This document shows positions 9,493 to 18,460 of a stretch of DNA of 64,000 nucleotides, piece after piece. The translations under genes and the position numbers were made by a program. The notes beneath the pieces were generated by a model. The model was not told where the DNA came from. It was given only the letters and a program-made list of their open reading frames with translations, and did not search any database. Position 1 is the stretch's first letter, and each line of letters opens with the position of its first letter. The DNA is from JABDEZ01 sp965276955 (GTDB taxonomy: Bacteria > Bacteroidota > Bacteroidia > Chitinophagales > Chitinophagaceae), in assembly GCA_965276955.1 (NCBI GenBank), contig CBDIBP010000042.1, positions 85,415-149,414 of the forward strand, given 5' to 3'.

Positions 9493-10836
9493 TCATGCTA
9501 TATGCTTCTGCACAGCATCAACTGGTATGGCAACGAAAAATCTGGCGCCGCCATCTGTATTGTTCTTGAACCATATTTTGCCACAGTGGGCCTCCACTAT
9601 CTGTTTAGAAATGGAAAGGCCTAACCCAAAAGGTTTTTCACCCTCGGTACCGGGTCTTTTGGCCTCGGTGAACATATCAAATATCTTGTCTTTTATGCTT
9701 TCCGGTATACCTATCCCTTTGTCGTGTACAATGATATGCACCTGGTCGTTCTCTAAGGTCAGTATCAGGTCTATAATAGCATACGATGGGCTAAATTTTA
9801 TAGCATTGGTAACCAGATTGCTGGTCACGCGCCATAATTTTTCTTTGTTCAATATAGCACGCACTTCATGTTCGGGTACAGTGAGCATTATTTGCTGGTT
9901 TTTTTCTGTAGCCTTAAAGCGCAATAGTTCTATATTATCTGTAAGTAATTTCTTTACATCCACCGTTTCTTTTACCAGCACATCTGCTTTCGATGGGTCT
10001 GCGGCTTCCAATATCTCTTTGGTAAGCGAGAGCGCATCGGCACAAGAGGTCTTTATGTATGTGAGCAATTCTTTTTGCTCATCGCTATAGCTATATTCCT
10101 TGGCCGTCAGCAGGTCTGCCAGCGATGTTATGGCCGCTATAGGATTCCGTATATCGTGCGCCACAGCCCTTAGTATGCGGTCCTTATCTTTATGGCTTTC
10201 TTCCAGTTTTTTAAGTAGGTGCTCCAGCTTTATTTTTTGTATGCTTACCTGGTCGTGCAGACTGGTAAGTGCTGATACATTTGCCTTTGTTTTTTGCCAG
10301 TTATAAAAGGTGAACAAGAATATGACACTTGTTAACAGCGCACACATGAATGCTATTACCAGGTATATCTTCTTTAGCTGGTTGTTTTTTTCAAGTATCG
10401 ATATCTGGTACTGTATGTCTAGGTTCTTTGTCTTTTCATTCATGTCTGTTTCCAGCAGTGTTTTCATTTGCTGGTCTGCAGTGTCGCGTAGTTGGTGGTA
10501 TGTTCGCAAGTTTGCAAATGCATTATTTACCTGGTTATTATAATGATCAAAAATGAAATGGTAGTAATAAAAAATGTCTAATGTACCTTTAGGTAGGTTA
10601 TTGGTTGTAGCCGAAACGAGGTAATGGAGTGCCTGTACCGTATAGCCAGAGTCGTGCAATTCGGTGGCTCTATCTATCACCTTGTTATATTCAGGTGACC
10701 CGTCACTATAAACAATAGCTCCGCTTTTACTTTTTTTTGAATTACAAGCTGTAGTAATTATTATAGGTAATACAATAAAAAGTATAGGTATACGCAATAT
10801 AATATTTAATGATATTTTAATTGAACAACTATTCAT
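9493..10836 (-). CDS. membrane-anchored sensor histidine kinase
   Basis: A 447-residue kinase. The N-terminus looks like a lipoprotein signal (ITTAC near residue 31) followed by a mostly helical periplasmic region with TPR-like character. A single transmembrane helix lies at about 157-178 and a short coiled coil at 185-220. The HisKA motif AVAHDIRNP places the phospho-acceptor at H227. The ATPase domain has all boxes: N-box NLVTNAIKFS, D-box DKGIGIP, and G-box GLGLSI. No response regulator is adjacent, so its partner is elsewhere. Divergent from msrA with a 160-bp AT-rich spacer. Confidence 0.92.
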   Translation of the reverse strand: MNSCSIKISLNIILRIPILFIVLPIIITTACNSKKSKSGAIVYSDGSPEYNKVIDRATELHDSGYTVQALHYLVSATTNNLPKGTLDIFYYYHFIFDHYNNQVNNAFANLRTYHQLRDTADQQMKTLLETDMNEKTKNLDIQYQISILEKNNQLKKIYLVIAFMCALLTSVIFLFTFYNWQKTKANVSALTSLHDQVSIQKIKLEHLLKKLEESHKDKDRILRAVAHDIRNPIAAITSLADLLTAKEYSYSDEQKELLTYIKTSCADALSLTKEILEAADPSKADVLVKETVDVKKLLTDNIELLRFKATEKNQQIMLTVPEHEVRAILNKEKLWRVTSNLVTNAIKFSPSYAIIDLILTLENDQVHIIVHDKGIGIPESIKDKIFDMFTEAKRPGTEGEKPFGLGLSISKQIVEAHCGKIWFKNNTDGGARFFVAIPVDAVQKHIA

Positions 10837-10998
10837 TTTGCCTGCTTAGCTTTATAAAAACGCAGATATTCCTCTTATTAAGGGATAAATATAACATTTC
10901 TGTACTTATATAATAATCTTTGTGTGTATTAGTAACATTTAACATCACTTTTTAAACTTTACCCGTACAAACTGCGTATGTATATAAAATGCATCCTA

Positions 10999-11667
10999 AT
11001 GAAATACACACTCTTTTCATTTTTATTGTTTTTCACTTGTGCCTTCATTTCTTGCGCACAAGACAAGCATACTGATAAACAAGCTACAGTAAAAGAAGAA
11101 GTACCAAAAGATCTTTCAAAATACAAAACGGCAACATTTGCTGCTGGTTGTTTTTGGCACGAAGAGGCGCTTTTTAAAAGTATCAAGGGCGTAGCTGCGG
11201 CTGTTTCCGGATATGCCGGTGGTACCACAAAAGACCCCACCTATGACGAAGTGGAGACAGGTAATACCGGCCATGCAGAAAGTGTGCTGGTATACTACGA
11301 TAGCTCTAAAATTTCTTACCCTGCGCTGCTGAAGGTCTATTTTGAATCGATGGAAGACCCTACTCAGGTAAACGGGCAGGGTCCCGATGAGGGTACGCAA
11401 TATCGCTCAATAGTGTTTTATAACAACCCCGTTGAAGAACAATATGCAGACCAATTGATAGCACAAATGAATCGGTCGCGAAAGTATAGCAAGGTCATTG
11501 CGGCACAAGTAGTGCCATTTACTAAATTCTGGGAAGCGGAAAGGTATCATCAAAATTATGTACAGTTGCATCCTGATGAACCTTATGTGCATAATGTTTC
11601 TATCCGCGATGTTCGCAGGTACCAGGAGGCTCATCCTGAAATGATAAAGCCTGGTGCTAAGCTGTAG
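10999..11667 (+). CDS. msrA: peptide-methionine (S)-S-oxide reductase, lipoprotein form
   Basis: MsrA reduces S-methionine sulfoxide in damaged proteins. The catalytic motif is seen as AAGCFWHEE, followed by the family's GYAGG and TGHAESV segments and the QYRSIVFY strand. The N-terminus chosen here begins MKYTLFSFLLFF and ends in a lipobox (FISC), so the enzyme is predicted to be anchored in the cell envelope rather than cytosolic. An ATG 21 bp earlier (10978) is also possible. No fused or neighbouring MsrB is seen. An imperfect -7 element (TAATCTTTG) lies at 10914-10922. Confidence 0.95.
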   Translation: MKYTLFSFLLFFTCAFISCAQDKHTDKQATVKEEVPKDLSKYKTATFAAGCFWHEEALFKSIKGVAAAVSGYAGGTTKDPTYDEVETGNTGHAESVLVYYDSSKISYPALLKVYFESMEDPTQVNGQGPDEGTQYRSIVFYNNPVEEQYADQLIAQMNRSRKYSKVIAAQVVPFTKFWEAERYHQNYVQLHPDEPYVHNVSIRDVRRYQEAHPEMIKPGAKL

Positions 11668-11705
11668 ACAGAAAATTAATGTCTAACTGTAAGAGCTGTG
11701 AGCTT

Positions 11706-12455
11706 TTAATGTATCTTATTGAGATACGTTGGAGATATATCTTTTCGGGCGTGCATCAGTCTTTCGTATTCTACTATGCCCTTTTCATACGGCACTTGTT
11801 CTAAGCGGGGCACTTGCCTTATAGAACCCATAATAGTACCGCACCGTAAAAAATATATCTTTCCAAATTTCAGGTCAATGGTAGTCGATACCCTATATTC
11901 GGTCTCTGCAGAAAATTTGGTAGCACCTTCCTTATAGATCTTTAATGGCACCTTAGAGCGGTTTCTTACATGGCATACTACCGAATCGTTCATATAGAGG
12001 TCGTAGCCGGGTTGAAAGGTAATAGTATCCGTTAAACGGTATACATATAGCAGTGCAAAATGGTCTGTATCGCTTAGTTGGGTAATTGTAGAGTCCCCAG
12101 CATCGCTATTGATATTATATTCAGGCAGCGTTGGAGTGTAATAGATATCTGCCTTTATTTTATAACACTTGCCTACGAAAACAGGTGTTATCAGTTCCGT
12201 TATCTTTACTATATTACCGCCAATTACTTTGGCTTTGTCTTTTGCCTGGGCTATTATATCATCGTAGGCGCAGTGTAGTTGTGTGCTGTTGTTGCCCAGT
12301 TTTATTGTTCCTAATTTTTTAGCATTGGCAGGAACCTGTATATTTAGGGGTAATACAATAACTTTACCTGCAATTGTTTGTGGCATTTGCGCATTCGCAC
12401 TTATACCTAAGAATGATAAACATACGAACATGAGTACTTTAGTGAGCAGCTTCAT
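11706..12455 (-). CDS. hypothetical secreted protein
   Basis: A 249-residue protein of no family I recognise. The start is placed at the ATG at 12455 because it yields a clean signal peptide (MKLLTKVLMFVCLSFLGISANAQ region); the open frame continues 25 codons further upstream without sense as a leader. The mature part is mostly predicted beta, with one early Cys-containing strand (LGNNSTQLHCAYDD). It resembles small periplasmic hypothetical proteins common in Chitinophagaceae. It converges with msrA. Confidence 0.7.
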   Translation of the reverse strand: MKLLTKVLMFVCLSFLGISANAQMPQTIAGKVIVLPLNIQVPANAKKLGTIKLGNNSTQLHCAYDDIIAQAKDKAKVIGGNIVKITELITPVFVGKCYKIKADIYYTPTLPEYNINSDAGDSTITQLSDTDHFALLYVYRLTDTITFQPGYDLYMNDSVVCHVRNRSKVPLKIYKEGATKFSAETEYRVSTTIDLKFGKIYFLRCGTIMGSIRQVPRLEQVPYEKGIVEYERLMHARKDISPTYLNKIH

Positions 12456-12550
12456 TTGGCGAAAGTAAGTATAAAATATGCCCCATATAATGTGTGCAGA
12501 AAGTGAGCTGTATGATAATATTTTGTTCATAAATAATATTGTTTGATCCT

Positions 12551-13087
12551 ATGGAAGAAATGGAAGATCCTACGGAACAACTGCAGGAGAAGATACACGA
12601 GCTGGCTGAAGAAGAAAAAAAAGAACGGTGGATGTTTCATGTGGCGCTGTCTACGGCCATTATAGCTGTTTTTGCTGCCATAAGTGGCTTGCTGGGAGGC
12701 GACCATGCCAATGAAGCGGTTATGGAGCAAATGAAAGCCTCTGACCATTGGGCATATTACCAGGCAAAAAGTATAAAAGCTGAGATAGCCGCTTCCGGCA
12801 ACAAGATATTAATGGCTACTGGTAATAAAATAAGTGATAGCGACCTGCATAAACTTGAAGTGTATGAAGAGCAGAAGAAAGAGATAATGAATGTTGCCCA
12901 TGAAAATGAAAAGGCATCAGAAGCCCACCTGTCGCGTCACCGTATATTAGCGCAGGCTGTCACTTTTTTTCAGATCGCCATTGCAATATCTGCAATATCC
13001 ATATTGTCCAGGAAAAGGCTATTATGGGTGGCAAGCATGGTAATTGCAGCAGCAGGGATCTTTTTTTTAGTACAAGGAATTGTTTAG
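12551..13087 (+). CDS. DUF4337 domain membrane protein
   Basis: A 178-residue protein matching the DUF4337 layout: an acidic N-terminus, a first membrane helix (VALSTAIIAVFAAISGLLGG), a charged cytoplasmic or periplasmic helical section with the conserved SDHWAYYQAKSIK phrase, and two closely spaced C-terminal helices (TFFQIAIAISAISI and LWVASMVIAAAGIFFLV). Start taken as ATG at 12551; a TTG 12 bp earlier is possible. Function unknown. Confidence 0.85.
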   Translation: MEEMEDPTEQLQEKIHELAEEEKKERWMFHVALSTAIIAVFAAISGLLGGDHANEAVMEQMKASDHWAYYQAKSIKAEIAASGNKILMATGNKISDSDLHKLEVYEEQKKEIMNVAHENEKASEAHLSRHRILAQAVTFFQIAIAISAISILSRKRLLWVASMVIAAAGIFFLVQGIV

Positions 13088-13178
13088 GGTAACAAACCAT
13101 TAGTTTTCTTCTTTCGTAAGTAGTAAATAGATGGCAGGTGTTGTATTGAGCGAAATTGTAAGTTTTTAAATAAAAGGT

Positions 13179-15181
13179 GTGTTCATTGGGATAAGGAGAA
13201 AGATATTTAGCCTATTTTGTTTGGCACTACTTCCTGTATTAATGTACGGGCAGCCCCATATTGCCCAAAAAATAAGTGCATTGCACCGCGCCTCGTCCGA
13301 TTCGGATAAAATAAGTGTTTATAATGCTATCGTTAATGAATACATGTATACTCACCCCGATTCTGCTATTTATTATGCAGAGCAGGGAATGGAATATTCC
13401 ATAAAGCGCAAATATTGGTTGGGTCAGGGTATCATGGTAGGCCAATTGGGTGTCATCGACGGCGCCCAGGGAAGGTTGATACTGGGCCGTAAACGGTTAG
13501 CTGATGCTTTGGAGATATTTAAAGAAGTAGATTATAGCATTGGCATAGCTGATGCCAATAATGGGTTGGGTGTCATAGAAGCGAAAAATGGCAATTACGA
13601 AGCTGCGACCAAGTACTTCTTCACCGCATTAAAGATCAATGAGAATATTAAGAATGTTGCAGGTATCAGCCAGACGTATCTGAAACTTGGAGCGCTGAAT
13701 GAGCAAAATGACGAGCTCGATAAAGCGCTTGATTATTATAAAAAGGTAAAAGAACTCAGCTCAAGTCTTCCCTTCTCTGAATCCAATATCATGTTTTACA
13801 ACAATATAGGTGTTGTGTATGACAAGTTGGGGCAGTATAGTAAAGCCATTGGTTATTTTCAAGAGGGGCTCGATAAAAGCAACAAGCCTGAATATGCAGG
13901 TATGCGTATACTGCTCTACATAAACATGGGCATCACGTACGACCATATGGACAGTACAGATAAAGCTATAGCCTACCAGACCAAGGCACTTGAAATAACC
14001 AGGGAGAATAATTTGCCCGAAGAAGAAGCAAGATCATTGGTGAGCCTGGCATCTATTTTAGATAAAAAGGACCCCGAAAAGAGCCTATTGTATCTTAAAC
14101 AGGCTTTTGATATAACCCAGACAATAGGGCAGAAACAACTGGAAGTAAATATTTATGACCAGATTGGCAAGTATACATAAGGCCCAGGGCAAGTATAAAG
14201 AATCGCTCGATGACCTTGAAAAAAGCCATGCGCTTAAAGACAGTTTGTATACGGTAGAGAAGGCGAGGGAAGTAGGAACCTGGAAGCTACATACAACCTG
14301 GACAAGACAAAGAGACCATAAAACACCTGGAAGTAGAAAGTAAAAAAAATGCCCTTCAGCGCGATATTATTTTATATATAGCCGGGTCGGTCATCTTTAT
14401 GTTCCTCATTTTTGCTATTTACTATCGCAATACGCGCCTGCTCAATGGCAAATTAATGGCCAGCAAACCCAGCTACAGGAAATGAATACAGTAAAGGATA
14501 AGATATTTTCTATTATTGGCCATGACCTCAGGTCGCCGATGAACGGTATAATAGGAATGCTTGATCTGCTGGAGAATGATACCACTGGTCTGGACCCGGA
14601 AGAGCTACGAGAGATCTTTAACAGGCTGAACACACATAGTAAAGCATCGTTGGATACGCTGGATAAATTGCTTTATTGGGGGCAGTCGCGTATAAAAGGT
14701 ATAGCCTTGGAGCAAAAAGAATTTGAGGTAAGCGATATTATAAAGAACAACTTTAGTTTGCTGCGTGAAGCTGCTGCCAATAAAGGAGTTACGTTCATAG
14801 ACCATGTACCTGCACGTGTTGTTGTTTATGCCGACCCCTACACATTTCGATTTTGTGCTGCGCAATTTACTTTCTAATGCTATCAAGTTTTGCAATCGCA
14901 ACGGCAGTGTTGAAGTGCATATAGAAAAAAGCCTGATGCCATACTATGTTATCTTTGCAGTAAAGGATGATGGTATAGGTATGAGCAGCAAAGTGAAGGA
15001 TAGTATTTTCGAAGCTTTTAATACCAGCAGAGAAGGTACGGCAAGAGAAAAAGGTACCAGCATAGGCTTAATGCTATGTAAAGAATTCATCACTGAGAAT
15101 GGCGGTAAAATATGGGTGGAAAGTGAAGATGGCAGAGGGGCTACGTTCTATTTCTCTTTAAAGGCCGGCGTTACAGGATAG
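13179..15181 (+). pseudogene. TPR-containing sensor histidine kinase, frame broken five times
   Basis: Read across frames this is one protein: GTG start, signal peptide ending VLMYGQ, about seven tetratricopeptide repeats (residues 30-340), a transmembrane helix (SVIFMFLIFAIYY) and a HisKA/HATPase kinase (IIGHDLRSPM, NLLSNAIKF, DDGIGM). The frame is interrupted by an extra C at 14159-14160, a missing A near 14278, a missing G near 14313, a missing A near 14465 and an extra C within 14835-14838. All are in homopolymers or beside identical bases, and correcting them restores family-consistent residues. I believe the gene is intact in the organism and that these are sequence errors, but the text as given does not encode a full protein. 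Confidence 0.8.
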
Positions 15182-15272
15182 CTTTGGGTCTGCGGGTATA
15201 TGATTGCGGGAGTAACTTTATTTTTATCTATTTTTTACAATAATTATCTAATAATAAGTCGGGCAGTTATAG

Positions 15273-15280
15273 TATTTTTG
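15273..15280 (+). promoter_or_regulatory. candidate -7 box (TATTTTTG) of carA
   Basis: Matches TAnnTTTG and ends 8 bp before the carA ATG. The mRNA leader would be only a few bases, so the transcript would be nearly leaderless. No clear -33 element is visible. Confidence 0.5.
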
Positions 15281-15288
15281 CACCCATT

Positions 15289-16404
15289 ATGGCTGTTCCT
15301 CAATTTGAAACTCCCGCATTGCTGCTGCTTGAAGACGGCACTCTCCTTAAAGGAATATCATTTGGCGCTAAAGGTACTTGTGGAGGCGAGATCTGCTTCA
15401 ACACAGGTATGACCGGCTACCAGGAGGTGTTTACTGATCCATCCTATACCGGCCAGGTGCTTATTATGAATAATGTGTACATAGGCAACTATGGTACAAA
15501 AGATGAGGATATAGAGTCTGATTCCGTAAAGATACAAGGGCTTATCTGTAAGAATATCACCAACCGCTACTCCCGTTTCAAGGCTAATGACAGCCTGGAG
15601 AACTACCTGGTAAAGAACAATATAGTAGCCATACACGATGTGGATACACGTGCACTGGTGCAGCACATACGCAGCAAAGGCGCTATGAACTGTATCATCT
15701 CTACCGAGATAACAGACCTGGCAGGCCTGCAGGCCGAGCTGGATAAGGTGCCGGATATGAGTGGTCTGGAACTTTCTTCTACAATTTCTACAAAAGAACC
15801 ATATACACTGGGCAACCCTGATGCTATGCTAAGAATAGCTGTAAATGGACTATGGTGTGAAAACAAATATATTGCAGAACCTTACCAACCGTGGGGCATA
15901 TGTAAAGGTATTCCCAGCCAAGACCGACATGGCGACCCTACAAGAATTTAAGCCACATGGTTTCTTTATTTCTAACGGCCCTGGCGACCCCGCATCAATG
16001 GAGTATGCAGTGACCACAGTAAAGGAGATATTAACCACCGGCAAACCATTGTTTTGGTATATGCCTGGGCCACCAGCTGCTTTGCAGAGGCCAATGGTAT
16101 ACCTACCTATAAAATGCACCATGGTCACCGTGGGCTCAACCACCCTGTAAAGAACCTAATAACAGGTAGGTCCGAGATCACTACCCAGAACCACGGTTTT
16201 GGCGTAGACCCTGAAGCCATAAAGAACAACGACAACGTAGAGATCACACATGTGAACCTTAACGATGGCAGCATAGAAGGAATCAGGATAAAAGATAAAA
16301 AAGCTTTCTCTGTGCAGTATCATCCGGAGGCTACACCAGGTCCGCACGATTCTCGCTACCTGTTCGACGACTTTATCAAGATGATCGAAGAGGATATGAA
16401 GTAG
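15289..16404 (+). pseudogene. carA: carbamoyl-phosphate synthase small subunit, three +1 frameshifts
   Basis: The glutaminase subunit that feeds ammonia to CarB for arginine and pyrimidine synthesis. Reading across frames gives about 370 residues, the normal length: an N-terminal CPSase_sm domain (TCGGEICFNTGMTGYQEVFTDPSY region is diagnostic) and a class I glutamine amidotransferase domain. Three single-base insertions break the frame: an extra A in 15843-15845, an extra T in 16052-16055 and an extra T in 16081-16083. Removing them restores AVMDYGVKTNIL and the nucleophile motif GICLGHQLLAEA exactly; the catalytic His-Glu pair is seen in YHPEA. Loss of an otherwise perfect core gene is unlikely, so consensus error is the better explanation. 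carB is not in the window. Confidence 0.88.
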
Positions 16405-16502
16405 AGGAGCGTAACTTTTTTTATAAGCAGTATAGTATAGAACGGTCGTTGCAGGCGTTTTGCCGATCGGTTCATTTTTTTACAAACATATTCCGGTGAA
16501 AA

Positions 16503-17465
16503 ATGAAGAATGAAAAAGTCCTGATATTGGGCGCTTGCGGCCAGATAGGTGTAGAGCTTACGTACGCATTAAGGAACGTATATGGCAACAATAACGTAAT
16601 AGCAACAGACATACAAGAGGAGCATCACCTGCTGAAAGGCACAGGCCCTTTTTACCATCTTAATGTTATGGATTCGGTAGGTATCCTGTCGATTATAAAA
16701 AAAGAGAACATTACCCAGGTATACCTGTTGGCAGCTCTTTTATCGGCTACCGGCGAAAAAGACCCTAAGCGCGCCTGGGATATCAATATGCAAAGCCTGC
16801 TGCAGGTGCTTGATATTGCTGTGCAGGAGAAACTGACCCGAGTATACTGGCCAAGCTCTATAGCTGTGTTTGGCGCTACCACGCCACGAGATAATACACC
16901 ACAGAAGACCATTGTAGAGCCACGCACAGTATATGGTATCAGCAAATACGCAGGCGAGTTGTGGTGCCAGTACTACCGCCAGCGCTGGGGGCTTGATGTG
17001 CGTAGCCTGCGCTATCCCGGCCTCATTAGCTGGAAGGGTGAACCCGGCGGCGGCACTACCGACTATGCAGTAGACATCTATTACGAGGCATTGCAGCATG
17101 GCCACTATACCTGCTTCCTATCAGAGAACACCTACCTGCCCATGATGTATATGGACGATGCTATACGCGGCACAATAGAGCTGATGGAAGCGCCACAGGA
17201 AAAAATAAGAACAGCTATGGCATACAATATAGGTGCTATGAGTTTTTCACCAAAAGAAATAGCAGCCTCCATACTGTACCATATTCCAGAATTTAAAATA
17301 GACTATGCGCCCGATTTCAGGCAGCAGATAGCAGATGGCTGGCCCAAAAGTATAGATGACAGCGATGCTCGTGCCGACTGGGGCTGGCAACACAATTTCG
17401 ACCTCCACCGTATGAGCAACGATATGCTGAAGCACCTTAAGGACAAGCTGGCACTGACAGTATAA
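16503..17465 (+). CDS. tdh: NAD-dependent L-threonine 3-dehydrogenase, SDR/epimerase type
   Basis: A 320-residue extended short-chain dehydrogenase. The Rossmann motif is GACGQIG, the catalytic pair sits in VYGISKYAGEL (Tyr-x-x-x-Lys), and the phrases RSLRYPGLISW and GGGTTDYAVDIYYEAL are characteristic of the epimerase-like threonine dehydrogenases known from Bacteroidota such as Flavobacterium frigidimaris. The enzyme makes 2-amino-3-ketobutyrate from threonine; its usual partner, a KBL ligase, is not in the window. The gene is intact, although both neighbours are frame-broken. A terminator follows 35 bp after the stop. Confidence 0.88.
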   Translation: MKNEKVLILGACGQIGVELTYALRNVYGNNNVIATDIQEEHHLLKGTGPFYHLNVMDSVGILSIIKKENITQVYLLAALLSATGEKDPKRAWDINMQSLLQVLDIAVQEKLTRVYWPSSIAVFGATTPRDNTPQKTIVEPRTVYGISKYAGELWCQYYRQRWGLDVRSLRYPGLISWKGEPGGGTTDYAVDIYYEALQHGHYTCFLSENTYLPMMYMDDAIRGTIELMEAPQEKIRTAMAYNIGAMSFSPKEIAASILYHIPEFKIDYAPDFRQQIADGWPKSIDDSDARADWGWQHNFDLHRMSNDMLKHLKDKLALTV

Positions 17466-17499
17466 GAGTTAGCTTATTACGTTCAACAAACTTTCAAGT

Positions 17500-17531
17500 A
17501 GCCCTGGCCCTCAAACCTGGGCTCTTTTTTT
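17500..17531 (+). terminator. rho-independent terminator after tdh
   Basis: AGCCCTGG (17500-17507) pairs with CCTGGGCT (17516-17523) with one mismatch, followed by a run of seven T. Confidence 0.75.
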
Positions 17532-17645
17532 ATAGCCCACCAAGATTGGTAGAACTACGTATCAGGGCTATTACCGCATCCAGATGATCAAGCGCTTTTT
17601 AGCCAATGTAAAATGTAGCTATATTTAGGGTCTCAAACATAGGCA

Positions 17646-18348
17646 ATGTCCAAACCTAAACTTGTAGTGCTCACGGGTGCTGGTATTAGTGCCGAGAGTG
17701 GCTTTGCGCACCTTCCGTGATAGTGATGGGCCTGTGGGAAGGCTACAATATTGAAGACGTGGCCACTCCCCGTGCCTGGCACAAGGATCCAGCTTTGGTG
17801 CTCGACTTCTACAACATGCGTCGCAAGGATATACTGAATGCCCAACCTAATGCTGCTCACATAGGGCTTGCAGCGCTACAGGCCAACTATGACGTGCACA
17901 TCATTACACAGAATATTGACGACCTGCATGAGCGCGGAGGAAGTACCAAAGTGCTCCACCTGCATGGTGAGATACTAAAGGATGCGTGGCGAGCACCACG
18001 AGCATGATGAGCGCTATACCTATCCCATAACAGGTGATATTCAACTGGGTGATGTAAATGAAAAAGGCAGTCAGTTGGCGGCCGCATATAGTGTGGTTCG
18101 AGGAGGCAGTGCCAGCCATAGAGCAGGCTATTCCTATTATGCAAGCCGCCGATGTGTTCGTACTCATTGGTACATCGCTTAACGTATACCCGGCCGCTGG
18201 TCTTGTGGATTATGTGGCAGCCGACGTGAAAAAGTATATTATTGATAAAAGGATACCGCCAGTAAAGCGCTACAACAATATTATCAATATAGAAATGCCC
18301 GCCACAGAAGGCATAGAAGAATTGAGACGTTTACTTTTGGGTGAATAG
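17646..18348 (+). pseudogene. NAD-dependent protein deacylase (sirtuin, CobB-type), four +1 frameshifts
   Basis: Joined across frames this is a sirtuin of about 230 residues: GAGISAESG near the N-terminus, TQNIDDLHERGG (NAD and catalytic region), HLHGEI with the catalytic His, RPHIVWFEEAVP and LIGTSLNVYPAAGL. Four extra bases disrupt it, each lengthening a short run: T in 17703-17705, G in 17728-17730, G at 17980-17981 and G at 18077-18078. Dropping them restores the conserved SGLRTFRDSDGLW segment. No zinc-binding cysteines are visible, as in several short bacterial sirtuins. Likely a sequence-error artefact, not decay. Confidence 0.8.
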
Positions 18349-18460
18349 GGGGCGGCCTATTGGGTTGGAAGATCTTTAAAAAGATCATTATGATATGGGG
18401 TTAAATACGAAAAAGCATCCTACCTTCAAACATAGTTTAAAGAGAGATCAAGAGTTATAG

